A stretch of DNA of 53,879 bases from an uncultured Clostridia bacterium (lineage in GTDB: Bacteria; Bacillota; Clostridia; Oscillospirales; Ruminococcaceae): NCBI GenBank assembly GCA_944386445.1, contig CALXBD010000040.1:1-53879 (forward strand), written 5' to 3'. Each line of letters opens with the position of its first letter. Positions within the stretch are counted from its first letter, which is position 1. The notes beneath the pieces are model-generated. The model worked only from the letters and a program-made list of their open reading frames with translations, was not told the DNA's origin and ran no database searches. The position numbers and the translations under genes were made by a program. Shown in pieces: positions 43,717 through 52,133 of the stretch.

Positions 43717-44538
43717 ATGGATATTTTAAAGTCAAAATTTATGGAAGGCTTTGTCCGGCTGACCGACGATGCCTTCAGAAAAGGCTGGCATGAGAGAAAC
43801 GGCGGAAATTATTCCTATCGGATCAAATGCGAAGAGGCGGAAATGGTAATGGATTCCTTCTCCTTTGACAGGGATTTTGCCCCCATTGGGGTGGAGGTCC
43901 CTAATTTGGCTGGGGAATTTTTCCTGGTGACCGGTTCCGGAAAATTCATGCGCAATGTAATTCTGGATCCTGCTGCCAACACCTGTGTGATCCAGGTGGA
44001 TCAGGACGGAAAGAATTATCGGATCGTCTGGGGCCTTAGGGACGGCGGCAGGCCCACCAGTGAATTGCCCACTCATCTGATGAACCATTCCATCAAGAAA
44101 GAGCTGACCGGCGGACGTCACCGGGTGATCCTCCACGCTCATACGACCAACGTCATTGCCCTGACCTTTGTGCTACCTCTCAAGGACGAGGTATTTACCC
44201 GGGAGCTTTGGGAGATGGCTACCGAATGCCCGGTGGTGTTCCCGGATGGGGTAGGAGTCGTGCCATGGATGGTTCCCGGCGGCAGGGAAATAGCTTTGGC
44301 AACTGCTGAGTTGATGAAAAAATACGACGTGGCCATCTGGGCACATCACGGGATTTTCTGCTCGGGTGAGGATTTTGATCTGACCTTCGGGCTGATGGAC
44401 ACCGTGGAGAAATCCGCTGAAATCTTAGTGAAGGTCCTTTCCATGGGCGGAAAGAAGCAAACCATAACTGCACAGGATTTCCGTGACCTGGCCAAAGACT
44501 TCCACGTCACCTTGCCTGAGAAGTTCCTTTATGAGTGA
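43717..44538 (+). CDS. rhaD: Rhamnulose-1-phosphate aldolase
   Basis: A 273-residue zinc class II aldolase that splits rhamnulose-1-phosphate to DHAP and L-lactaldehyde. Zinc ligands are in ILHAHTTNVIAL and WAHHGIFCSGEDF; the N-terminal RNGGNYSYR and FLVTGSGKFMRN bind phosphate. AAAGGAACG precedes the ATG. The length matches the E. coli enzyme (274). Confidence 0.96.
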   Translation: MDILKSKFMEGFVRLTDDAFRKGWHERNGGNYSYRIKCEEAEMVMDSFSFDRDFAPIGVEVPNLAGEFFLVTGSGKFMRNVILDPAANTCVIQVDQDGKNYRIVWGLRDGGRPTSELPTHLMNHSIKKELTGGRHRVILHAHTTNVIALTFVLPLKDEVFTRELWEMATECPVVFPDGVGVVPWMVPGGREIALATAELMKKYDVAIWAHHGIFCSGEDFDLTFGLMDTVEKSAEILVKVLSMGGKKQTITAQDFRDLAKDFHVTLPEKFLYE

Positions 44539-44610
44539 ATTGCATCCGTGAATTTTGTGTGAAATTTACAAAAATTATTTATGTAATACGATTAAACTCT
44601 CAAAAATCCC

Positions 44611-44639
44611 TTGAAAAATCTGGTAAATCAGTGTATCAT
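44611..44639 (+). promoter_or_regulatory. Sigma-A promoter of fucO
   Basis: TTGAAA (44611-44616), a 17-base spacer and TATCAT (44634-44639). It is about 75 bases before the fucO start codon, so fucO can be transcribed apart from the rha operon. Confidence 0.7.
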
Positions 44640-44656
44640 AATTAAAAGCCCCCTTA

Positions 44657-44673
44657 GAGCGACACGGTCGCTC
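44657..44673 (+). promoter_or_regulatory. Short inverted repeat in the fucO leader
   Basis: GAGCGA (44657-44662) and TCGCTC (44668-44673) separated by five bases, lying about 18 bases after the -10. It could be a repressor operator or a small RNA hairpin. No regulator is identified. Confidence 0.5.
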
Positions 44674-44713
44674 ATTAAAAATTTATACTAAGAGAAAGGA
44701 CAAGGTGATTCCA

Positions 44714-45865
44714 ATGGCAAACAGAATGATTCTCAATGAAACCTCCTATATCGGCTCCGGCGCGATTGCTTCAATCGTTGACGAAGCTAAAGGCCGTCGT
44801 TTTAAAAAGGCCTTGGTGGTTACAGATAAAGATCTGATTAAATTCGGCGTAGCGGCTAAGGTAACGAATCTGCTGGATCAGAACGGACTCGCCTACGAAA
44901 TTTTCAGCGATGTCAAGGCAAATCCTACAATCAAAAATGTTCAGGACGGCGTTGCAGCATTTAAAGCAGCTGGCGCAGATTACCTGATCGCTATCGGCGG
45001 CGGCTCGGCCATGGACACCGCTAAGGGCGTGGGGATTATTATTGCCAACCCTGAATTCGCAGATGTGGTCAGCTTGGAAGGCGCTGTGGCAACTCCAAAT
45101 AAGAGCATGCCGATTTTTGCTGTTCCTACTACTGCAGGTACCGCCGCGGAGGTAACGATCAATTATGTCATTACCGATGTGGAAAAAAGCCGCAAATTTG
45201 TCTGTGTGGATCCCCACGATATCCCTGTGGTGGCATTTATCGATGCAGATATGATGTCTTCCATGCCCAAAGGCCTTACAGCTGCTACCGGCATGGATGC
45301 TTTAACCCATGCAATTGAAGGCTATATCACCAAGGGCGCCTGGGAAATGACCGATATGATGCATCTGAAGGCAATTGAAATCATTTCCAGATCTCTGCGC
45401 GGTGCAGTCGCAGGAACCAAAGAAGGCCGTGAGGGTATGGCTTTGGGACAGTATATTGCAGGTATGGGCTTCTCTAACGTGGGCTTGGGAATTGTCCACT
45501 CTATGGCTCATCCCCTTGGTGCAGTTTATGATACGCCGCATGGTGTTGCAAATGCGATTATCCTGCCCACCGTTATGGAATACAACGCTCCTGCTACCGG
45601 TGAGAAGTATCGGGAAATTGCCCGCGCAATGGGTGTCAAAAATGTGGATTCCATGTCTCAGGAGGAATACCGCAAGGCCGCAGTTGATGCAGTCAAACAG
45701 CTTTCCAAGGATGTGGGAATTCCTTCTAACCTCAGCGAGGTAGGTGTACAAGAAAAGGATATTCCTTTCCTGGCACAATCTGCTATGGATGATGCTTGTC
45801 GTCCCGGTAACCCGAAGGATCCCACTTTGGAAGACATTATTGCACTGTATAAATCCATGCTGTAA
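44714..45865 (+). CDS. fucO: Lactaldehyde reductase (propanediol oxidoreductase)
   Basis: A 383-residue iron-dependent group III alcohol dehydrogenase that reduces L-lactaldehyde to 1,2-propanediol with NADH. The NAD-binding GGGSAMDTAKG, and the metal ligands in DALTHAIEG, VHSMAHPLGAVYDTPHG, are conserved. The ATG at 44714 gives the same length as E. coli FucO; the GTG at 44705 is less likely. It completes the rhamnose pathway by disposing of lactaldehyde and regenerating NAD under anaerobic conditions. No Rex-type site was recognised. Confidence 0.94.
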   Translation: MANRMILNETSYIGSGAIASIVDEAKGRRFKKALVVTDKDLIKFGVAAKVTNLLDQNGLAYEIFSDVKANPTIKNVQDGVAAFKAAGADYLIAIGGGSAMDTAKGVGIIIANPEFADVVSLEGAVATPNKSMPIFAVPTTAGTAAEVTINYVITDVEKSRKFVCVDPHDIPVVAFIDADMMSSMPKGLTAATGMDALTHAIEGYITKGAWEMTDMMHLKAIEIISRSLRGAVAGTKEGREGMALGQYIAGMGFSNVGLGIVHSMAHPLGAVYDTPHGVANAIILPTVMEYNAPATGEKYREIARAMGVKNVDSMSQEEYRKAAVDAVKQLSKDVGIPSNLSEVGVQEKDIPFLAQSAMDDACRPGNPKDPTLEDIIALYKSML

Positions 45866-45961
45866 GATATTGGCTGGCAAAATAGCTCTTTGTATTCAAT
45901 ATTCGTTTCGACATCGGAGGATTAGTTGGGGAATCTTCCTTATGTTCTGAAAGACGCAGAA

Positions 45962-45991
45962 AAGACGCAGTTTCAATTGAAACTGCGTCTT
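45962..45991. terminator. Perfect 30-base palindrome, bidirectional terminator
   Basis: Two exact 15-base arms meet at AATT in the centre (left arm begins AAGACGCAG). On the minus strand the stem is followed by CTTTTC-type sequence and it lies four bases after the DUF5808 stop. It separates fucO from the convergent DUF5808 gene. AAGACGCAG is also repeated directly upstream at 45951-45959. Confidence 0.75.
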
Positions 45992-45994
45992 CTA

Positions 45995-47362
45995 TCATTT
46001 GGAAAGAGCTTCATAAGCTGCCAGAGTATCAGCCGGATCTCGGGCAGTAAAAAAGATCGTACGATCCGGCAGCTTTATCATAAGACAGGGGGAACTATCT
46101 GAATAAACATAAAGTAGAGAATCTCCTGTGTCCGGAATGTAATAATGTCCCAGTCGATAGGATTCTGTGGCGGCGCCATTGGTTCTGCGGCCGTCCGGTA
46201 CACTGTCAATAAGAGAGATTTCTTCAATTTCGTCAGGTGAAAACTTTGTGGAGTACATGGCAGCAGAAATTCGGACTCCATCATCACTGACAGACAAAGT
46301 AAAGGGGATCACATCCATGCGGACAAACATAATGAACATTCCAATCAACAAAACAGCCACAACACCAATAGTTCCCCAAGCAAGGATTTTCCCCTTCACG
46401 GTCCCCAAGTTGATTGTCCAACCGATTCCCAAGCGTTTTTCGACCATAGTCCGTGGATCATAAGGGTTACAGTAGCACCCACGGCTCCAGAATTCGTCTT
46501 CTTCCGCAAGTATAGATCCACCCATTCCCTCAAGAAGGGAGTTTCGCTTTTTACGAATCGCCAACCAAGTGATGAAAATTCCTGCCAAAATCGCTGCGAT
46601 GAGAAATGTCAGCATTGTAATTGCCCAAAACCATTCTGAGGGTCCTCCGAAGCTGCAGAACCAGCTTACGGACAGACAGATTGCCGCTCCTGCTGACAGT
46701 ACAGCCCGACAGAGGGTCCAAAGTCGAATGGTAAGAGCGTGACAAGCAATATTGATTTCTGAATTGTCACAGTAGGCCGTAGAACGTCCTCGTACAGACA
46801 ACCATCGGCAAAACCAGAAAGCTCCCTGAAAAGTAAGGGGCATTAAGGCCAAAAACCAGTATTGGGAATCTGTATGCCGAATTAAAATATCACCGATTGG
46901 AATACAGGATATCACCAGTGAAGGTACCATCCACCATTTGGATACGGGCATTTTTCCTTTCAGCCTGGCAACCTCTGTGTCAATGGAAATGATCCGCGGA
47001 GCAGAAACCATCCAGCCCTTTTGTTTTTTCAGCTGCTTCAGCGCCTTTTCCCAATGTGCCAGAAGACGATCGAATGCCAATAAATAGCCGACAAACCACA
47101 TAATCTGCAGGAAGAAAAAAAGCGAAAAAGGCTTTTGGATCAAAAGCACCGGCACAGCAAGCACCGTAAATCCACCACTTAGGAAAAGAAGTTCTATGCG
47201 GTAAGAGCCCGTCATTTTTAGAACCGCCGGCTCTTTTAGATGCGAGTAGGGAAGGCTCACACCCAGCACGATTCCCCGATCCGGAGACGCAGCCGTCCAT
47301 CCGGTTGCGGTGATCGTTATCAACAATACCAAGATGACAATTCCTGAAATAATGGCTCCCAT
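45995..47362 (-). CDS. DUF5808/DUF1648-like polytopic membrane protein
   Basis: A 455-residue membrane protein with about eight or nine hydrophobic helices. The soluble DUF5808 motif is visible near residues 315-350 (CNPYDPRTMVEKRLGIGWTI). A C-terminal soluble part (about 385-455) looks like the PH-like domain seen in DUF1648 proteins. Start ATG 47362 follows GGGAGGG. It is directly downstream of a GntR (YtrA-type) regulator, the usual arrangement for this family in Firmicutes. Such proteins are cell-envelope or stress-related by association (SdpI-like membrane proteins share the DUF1648 helices), but the function is unknown. Confidence 0.82.
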   Translation of the reverse strand: MGAIISGIVILVLLITITATGWTAASPDRGIVLGVSLPYSHLKEPAVLKMTGSYRIELLFLSGGFTVLAVPVLLIQKPFSLFFFLQIMWFVGYLLAFDRLLAHWEKALKQLKKQKGWMVSAPRIISIDTEVARLKGKMPVSKWWMVPSLVISCIPIGDILIRHTDSQYWFLALMPLTFQGAFWFCRWLSVRGRSTAYCDNSEINIACHALTIRLWTLCRAVLSAGAAICLSVSWFCSFGGPSEWFWAITMLTFLIAAILAGIFITWLAIRKKRNSLLEGMGGSILAEEDEFWSRGCYCNPYDPRTMVEKRLGIGWTINLGTVKGKILAWGTIGVVAVLLIGMFIMFVRMDVIPFTLSVSDDGVRISAAMYSTKFSPDEIEEISLIDSVPDGRRTNGAATESYRLGHYYIPDTGDSLLYVYSDSSPCLMIKLPDRTIFFTARDPADTLAAYEALSK

Positions 47363-47363
47363 A

Positions 47364-47750
47364 CTAATTCCCTCCCAACATTTTGGCAGATTCAACAGCT
47401 TCAGCACAGGCTTCCATAAATTTCTCTCTGGATATTCCCCGGGCTGCAGCCTGAGCTGCCAGCAATGCAAGCTGTTCTTTCATCTCTTTGTCTATTTCTT
47501 CAGGTGTTTCCGGAATTGGGCGGATCATTGCTCCATGCCGGCGATCAATCTCAATATATCCTTCAGCTTTCAGGAGGGCATAAGCCTTGTTTACTGTCAT
47601 GGCGTTAATTCCCACCTCGGAAGCTAGCTGCCGAACAGTTGGAAGACTATCCCCGGGGTGCAGTTCTCCGCGGCCGATGCCCAGAATGATTTGGTTGCGT
47701 ATCTGGAGATAGATAGGAGTTTCTCCTGACATATCCAACTGAAGTATCAC
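47364..47750 (-). CDS. GntR family transcriptional regulator, YtrA subfamily
   Basis: A 128-residue regulator. The winged helix is at about 8-75 (PIYLQIRNQIILGIGRGEL, LPTVRQLASEVGINAMTVNK, then GYIEIDRRHG). A short helical dimerisation tail replaces the large effector domain, which defines the YtrA type. The start is GTG 47750 behind AAAGGGGGAGC. It is preceded by an inverted repeat that overlaps its own -10, so it probably represses itself and the downstream membrane protein gene. The stop lies next to the following ATG. Confidence 0.92.
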   Translation of the reverse strand: MILQLDMSGETPIYLQIRNQIILGIGRGELHPGDSLPTVRQLASEVGINAMTVNKAYALLKAEGYIEIDRRHGAMIRPIPETPEEIDKEMKEQLALLAAQAAARGISREKFMEACAEAVESAKMLGGN

Positions 47751-47765
47751 AATTGCTCCCCCTTT

Positions 47766-47810
47766 ATTATTTGTATTATTTATTGTAATACAAATAATAC
47801 ATTTTGTCAA
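47766..47810 (-). promoter_or_regulatory. Promoter and operator of the GntR regulator
   Basis: On the minus strand: perfect TTGACA (47805-47810), 17-base spacer, TACAAT (47782-47787). A 13-base perfect inverted repeat (ATTATTTGTATTA at 47766-47778 and its complement at 47786-47798, seven-base gap) straddles the -10. This is the expected layout for YtrA-type autorepression. Confidence 0.85.
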
Positions 47811-47817
47811 GGAAAAC

Positions 47818-47839
47818 GCGTCTGACTTTAGCCAGACGC
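47818..47839 (-). terminator. Terminator of the DUF1846 gene
   Basis: Arms GCGTCTG (47818-47824) and CAGACGC (47833-47839), followed on the minus strand by GTTTTCC. It lies 20 bases after the DUF1846 stop and just upstream of the GntR promoter. Confidence 0.7.
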
Positions 47840-47859
47840 ATTTTGAATAACCAACTCTC

Positions 47860-49344
47860 TTATTTATGGTACAATTTTTTTGTTTGATAAACAGGCTCGC
47901 AAGTGAGATTGACACCCAGCTTTCTGAAGACGGAGTCATCTACTTGAGAAAGAATTACCGATGAATGGGCCTCACAGCCCTTTAATTTACTGAGTTGCTG
48001 CATTGCAATCTCCGCAGCCGGGTTAGTGACAGCACTGATGGAAAGTGCGATTAAAACCTCATCGGTGTGCAGCCTGGGATTGTGGTTCCCCAGATGATTG
48101 ACTTTCAAATCCTGAATGGGCTCGATAGTAGCGGGAGAAATCAAATGAAGACGACGATCAATACCGCCCAACGCTTTAAGCGCGTTGAGGAGTGCCGCCG
48201 CTGAAGCACCTAGCAAGGAGGAAGTCTTGCCCGTTACAACTTGTCCATCCGGCAATTGAATGGCAGCTGCAGGCATACCGGTTTCTGCGGCACGTTGCAG
48301 CGCATGGCGGATAACAGGACGCCAATCGGTATCGATTTTTGCCTGCTTCATGAGGAGCTCAACCTTGTACACTGCTTCTTCTGTGCCGTGGCCCTTACGG
48401 TGATCACACAGCGTATGATAGTAACGACGGATAATTTCCTGGCAGGCGGCTTCCCGGACAGCCGCATCATCCGTAATGCAGAATCCTGCCATATTGACCC
48501 CCATATCGGTAGGAGACTTATAAGGGCTTTCACCAGCAATCTTTTCGAAAATTGCATTCAGCACCGGAAAAATTTCAACATCCCGATTATAGTTTACCGT
48601 TGTTTCGCCGTAGGCTTCCAGATGAAAGGGGTCGATCATATTGACATCATTCAGGTCTGCTGTAGCAGCCTCATAGGCCAGGTTTACCGGATGTTTCAGT
48701 GGCAGGTTCCAAATTGGGAAGGTTTCAAATTTCGCATAGCCTGCTTTAACGCCTCTCTTATACTCATGATAAAGTTGCGACAGGCAGGTAGCCATTTTAC
48801 CGCTTCCGGGACCGGGGGCAGTGACAACTACCAAAGGCCGGGTTGTTTCAATGTACTCATTTCGTCCATATCCTTCATCACTGACAATCAGCGGAATATT
48901 TCCCGGATAGCCGGCAATGGGATAATGAAGAAAACTCCGGACACCCAAAGAATCCAGTCGGTTGCGGAAGGCGTCGGCAGCAGGTTGCCCAGCATATTGA
49001 GCGATGACCACACTGCCCACATACAAACCGATGCTGCGGAAGGCATCCATCAATCGAAGCACATCTAAATCGTAGGTAATCCCCAAATCACCGCGAACCT
49101 TATTTTTCTCAATATCTGCAGCGTTAATGACGATAACGATTTCGGCGCTGTCCTTCAATTCCAAAAGCATCCGAACTTTACTGTCCGGTTCAAAACCCGG
49201 CAGCACCCGGGAAGCGTGAAAATCATCGAAAAGCTTACCGCCGAATTCCAAGTAGAGTTTGTTGTCAAACTTGGAGATTCGTTCGCGAATTTTTCGAGAT
49301 TGCAGCTCCAAGTACTTACTGTTGTCAAATCCGATCTGGTTCAT
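47860..49344 (-). CDS. DUF1846 domain-containing protein
   Basis: A 494-residue soluble protein of the DUF1846 family, recognised from the N-terminal [18 protein letters not shown] and [22 protein letters not shown]. The P-loop-like [20 protein letters not shown] and the [20 protein letters not shown] block are also diagnostic. The fold and nucleotide-like motif suggest an ATP-using metabolic enzyme, but the reaction is not known. ATG 49344 is chosen for the GAGGAGAA site. It has its own promoter at 49399-49427. Confidence 0.92.
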   Translation of the reverse strand: MNQIGFDNSKYLELQSRKIRERISKFDNKLYLEFGGKLFDDFHASRVLPGFEPDSKVRMLLELKDSAEIVIVINAADIEKNKVRGDLGITYDLDVLRLMDAFRSIGLYVGSVVIAQYAGQPAADAFRNRLDSLGVRSFLHYPIAGYPGNIPLIVSDEGYGRNEYIETTRPLVVVTAPGPGSGKMATCLSQLYHEYKRGVKAGYAKFETFPIWNLPLKHPVNLAYEAATADLNDVNMIDPFHLEAYGETTVNYNRDVEIFPVLNAIFEKIAGESPYKSPTDMGVNMAGFCITDDAAVREAACQEIIRRYYHTLCDHRKGHGTEEAVYKVELLMKQAKIDTDWRPVIRHALQRAAETGMPAAAIQLPDGQVVTGKTSSLLGASAAALLNALKALGGIDRRLHLISPATIEPIQDLKVNHLGNHNPRLHTDEVLIALSISAVTNPAAEIAMQQLSKLKGCEAHSSVILSQVDDSVFRKLGVNLTCEPVYQTKKLYHK

Positions 49345-49398
49345 GTTTTCTCCTCTTCCCGCGGCCATTACCGCACAATCTTTTACACATACATTCCT

Positions 49399-49427
49399 AT
49401 TATAATTGCTTTTCCTCCAATTTACAA
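49399..49427 (-). promoter_or_regulatory. Sigma-A promoter of the DUF1846 gene
   Basis: TTGTAA (49422-49427), 17-base spacer, perfect TATAAT (49399-49404) on the minus strand, 55 bases before the start codon. Confidence 0.75.
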
Positions 49428-49504
49428 CGGTTCTGCAAGTTTTTTTTATTTCTGTAAAAAAATATGCTATACTAAAAGATAGATTTGTGAAAGGAGTCGG
49501 TTTT

Positions 49505-50011
49505 ATGTCACAGCCTGTTGTGCATACGCTTGGGCCGCTCTATAATTCTTATTCAAAGGTGCTGTTGTTGGGCACAATGCCTAGTCCTCGTTCTCGACAA
49601 ATGGGCCTTTACTATGGACATCCCCAGAATCGGTTCTGGAAAGTATTTTCAGCACTTTTTAGGGAGGAGTATCCTGAATCCCCCAAAGAACGGATGGAGT
49701 GGCTGGTCTGTCATGGAGTTGCTCTATGGGATGTACTCCAAAGCTGTGAAATTGATGGCGCGGATGACGGAAGTATCCGAAATCCCGTCTCCAATGATAT
49801 TGTCTGGCTCCTTGGGGAAGCGCCTATTCGCCAAATTTTCACTACCGGCTCTGCAGCTGCTCGGCTCTACAGGAAATATTGCCTGCCACAGACGAAAAAG
49901 GAGGCTTATTCGCTGCCTTCAACTAGTCCGGCAAACTGCCGTTTCTATACGTCGGAAACTTTAATTGAAGCATACCAACCGGTATTAGAGGCGTTGCAGA
50001 GTGCAAAATAA
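49505..50011 (+). CDS. DNA-deoxyinosine glycosylase (uracil-DNA glycosylase superfamily)
   Basis: A 168-residue enzyme of the Mug/UDG fold that removes deaminated bases, close to the hypoxanthine-DNA glycosylase family (TIGR04274). The first motif is [26 protein letters not shown]; the GTMPS and HPQNRFW parts line the base pocket. The second motif is seen as [11 protein letters not shown] 49505 follows AAAGGAG. A TATACT at 49468-49473 is the likely -10. It is a single-gene unit; no LexA box was seen. Confidence 0.9.
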   Translation: MSQPVVHTLGPLYNSYSKVLLLGTMPSPRSRQMGLYYGHPQNRFWKVFSALFREEYPESPKERMEWLVCHGVALWDVLQSCEIDGADDGSIRNPVSNDIVWLLGEAPIRQIFTTGSAAARLYRKYCLPQTKKEAYSLPSTSPANCRFYTSETLIEAYQPVLEALQSAK

Positions 50012-50043
50012 GAACGTCTGTACGGATTTCGACGGGAAGCCCC

Positions 50044-50072
50044 TTGCAAAATTTTGGGAAATATACTAAAAT
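50044..50072 (+). promoter_or_regulatory. Sigma-A promoter of the topoisomerase operon
   Basis: TTGCAA (50044-50049), 17-base spacer and TAAAAT (50067-50072), 57 bases before the subunit B start codon. Confidence 0.6.
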
Positions 50073-50128
50073 AAAAGGGTTAGGTTCGGGATTTTGATTC
50101 CCAACGAAAATTTATATGGGAGGATCAC

Positions 50129-52111
50129 ATGGCAAAACGTAGTCAGGAATACGGAAACGACAGTATCTCTTCGCTGAAAGGGGCAGACCGTGTACGGAAG
50201 CGTCCTTCCGTCATTTTCGGCTCTGATGGCTTGGAAGGATGCGAGCATTCGTTTTTTGAAATTCTGTCAAACTCCATTGACGAGGCCAGAGAGGGGTTCG
50301 GTACCCGGATTCTGGTAACCCGTTGGGAAGACAATACCCTAGAAGTGCAGGACTTTGCCCGGGGAATCCCGGTGGACTGGAACAGCCGGGAACAGCGGTA
50401 TAACTGGGAACTGGTTTTCTGCGAGCTTTATGCCGGCGGAAAGTATAAGGAACGAGGAGAAAACTATGAGTTCTCTTTAGGGTTGAACGGACTTGGCTCC
50501 TGCGCGACTCAATATGCATCGGAATTTTTTGACGTAACAGTTGTCCGTGATGGCTTCCAGTACGATCTTCATTTTGAAAAAGGACACATTGTAGGGGAGA
50601 TGAAAAAGACTCCTACTACCCAGAAAAAGACCGGTTCCCGGCAGCGCTGGCGGCCAGACCTGGAAGTGTTTACCGATATTGCGATCCCGACGGAGTATTT
50701 TCTGGATGTGCTGAAAAAGCAGGCGGTCGTCAATCCCGGAGTGACTTTTGAATTTACAGATCATACCGCTGACGGAGTCAAAAAATACGAATTTTGTTAT
50801 GAAAACGGCATCACCGATTACTTGAAGGAGCTGTTGGGTCAAGAAGAAACGCTGACGGACGTTCAGTATTGGGAAGCGGAACGGGTAGGCCGGGATCGGG
50901 CGGACAAGCCGGATTATAAGGTAAAACTGTCGGTAGCGGTAGCGTTTTCCAATCGGGTGCAGGTTGCCGAATATTACCATAACTCCAGCTTTCTGGAGCA
51001 TGGTGGGTCTCCGGAGCGGGCAGTCCGTCAGGCATTTGTCTCCCAGATTGACGCCTATTTGAAGCAGCAGGGCAAGTACCTCAAAAATGAGTCCAAAATT
51101 TCTTTTGCCGATGTGGAGGACTGTCTGGCGTTGGTATCCAGTTCTTTTTCCACACAGACTTCTTATGAAAACCAGACTAAAAAGGCGATAACGAATAAGT
51201 TTATCTATGAGGCGATGACGGATTTTCTGAAGCATCAGCTGGAAATCTGGTTTTTGGAAAACCCCATAGAAGCAAATAAAATTGCCGAACAGGTACTGGT
51301 CAACAAGCGCAGCCGTGAAAATGCGGAAAAAACCCGCTTAAATCTGAAGAAAACTCTTCAGGGAACCATCGATATGACAAACCGGGTGCAGAAGTTTGTC
51401 GATTGCCGGACAAAAGATGTATCCCGTCGAGAGCTGTTTATCGTGGAGGGCGACTCGGCATTGGGGTCCTGCAAAATGTCCCGGGATGCGGAGTTTCAGG
51501 CAATTATCCCTGTACGCGGAAAAATTCTTAACTGCTTGAAAGCAGACTACGATAAGATTTTTAAAAACGAAATCATTACAGACCTGCTGAAAGTGCTGGG
51601 CTGCGGCGTGGAAGTCCGTTCCAAGGCCAATAAAGAGCTGGCCGGCTTTGATCTTTCCGCCCTGCGGTGGAACAAGGTGGTCATTTGTACCGATGCAGAT
51701 GTGGATGGATTTCAGATTCGCACTTTGATTCTTACGATGCTTTACCGGCTGACCCCAACATTGATTGAAAAAGGGTATGTGTATATTGCACAATCACCAC
51801 TTTATGAGATCACTACTAAGGAACGGACCTACTTTGCCTATAATGAGGTGGAACGTTCCCAGATTATGGAGATGATCGGCAAAGATAAATTTACGATCCA
51901 GCGTTCAAAGGGCTTGGGAGAAAATGATCCGGATATGATGTGGCTGACGACGATGAACCCGGAAACCCGCCGTGCCATCAAAATTACTCCTGAAGATGCC
52001 GAAAAAACCGCGAAGCTTTTTGATCTGCTGCTGGGCGATGATCTGCAAGGGCGGAAAGATATGATCGCGGAACATGGCCATGAATATCTGGATATGCTGG
52101 ACATTTCCTGA
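50129..52111 (+). CDS. Type IIA DNA topoisomerase subunit B (ParE/GyrB-like, divergent)
   Basis: A 660-residue ATPase subunit. The GHKL part has ILSNSIDEA and GLNGLGS; the transducer follows to about residue 400. The TOPRIM domain has IVEGDSALGS, IIPVRGKILN and CTDADVDGFQIRTL, and the C-terminus has RSKGLGENDPDMMW. Several usually invariant positions differ: the ATP-lid motif DNGRGIPVD reads DFARGIPVD, and EGDSAGGS reads EGDSALGS. With the A subunit 22 bases downstream, it is a complete two-subunit enzyme that appears to be the extra, divergent clostridial topoisomerase IV-like pair. Canonical gyrase would be elsewhere. GGGAGG precedes the ATG. Confidence 0.9.
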   Translation: MAKRSQEYGNDSISSLKGADRVRKRPSVIFGSDGLEGCEHSFFEILSNSIDEAREGFGTRILVTRWEDNTLEVQDFARGIPVDWNSREQRYNWELVFCELYAGGKYKERGENYEFSLGLNGLGSCATQYASEFFDVTVVRDGFQYDLHFEKGHIVGEMKKTPTTQKKTGSRQRWRPDLEVFTDIAIPTEYFLDVLKKQAVVNPGVTFEFTDHTADGVKKYEFCYENGITDYLKELLGQEETLTDVQYWEAERVGRDRADKPDYKVKLSVAVAFSNRVQVAEYYHNSSFLEHGGSPERAVRQAFVSQIDAYLKQQGKYLKNESKISFADVEDCLALVSSSFSTQTSYENQTKKAITNKFIYEAMTDFLKHQLEIWFLENPIEANKIAEQVLVNKRSRENAEKTRLNLKKTLQGTIDMTNRVQKFVDCRTKDVSRRELFIVEGDSALGSCKMSRDAEFQAIIPVRGKILNCLKADYDKIFKNEIITDLLKVLGCGVEVRSKANKELAGFDLSALRWNKVVICTDADVDGFQIRTLILTMLYRLTPTLIEKGYVYIAQSPLYEITTKERTYFAYNEVERSQIMEMIGKDKFTIQRSKGLGENDPDMMWLTTMNPETRRAIKITPEDAEKTAKLFDLLLGDDLQGRKDMIAEHGHEYLDMLDIS

Positions 52112-52133
52112 GAAAGCGAAATGGAGATAAACT

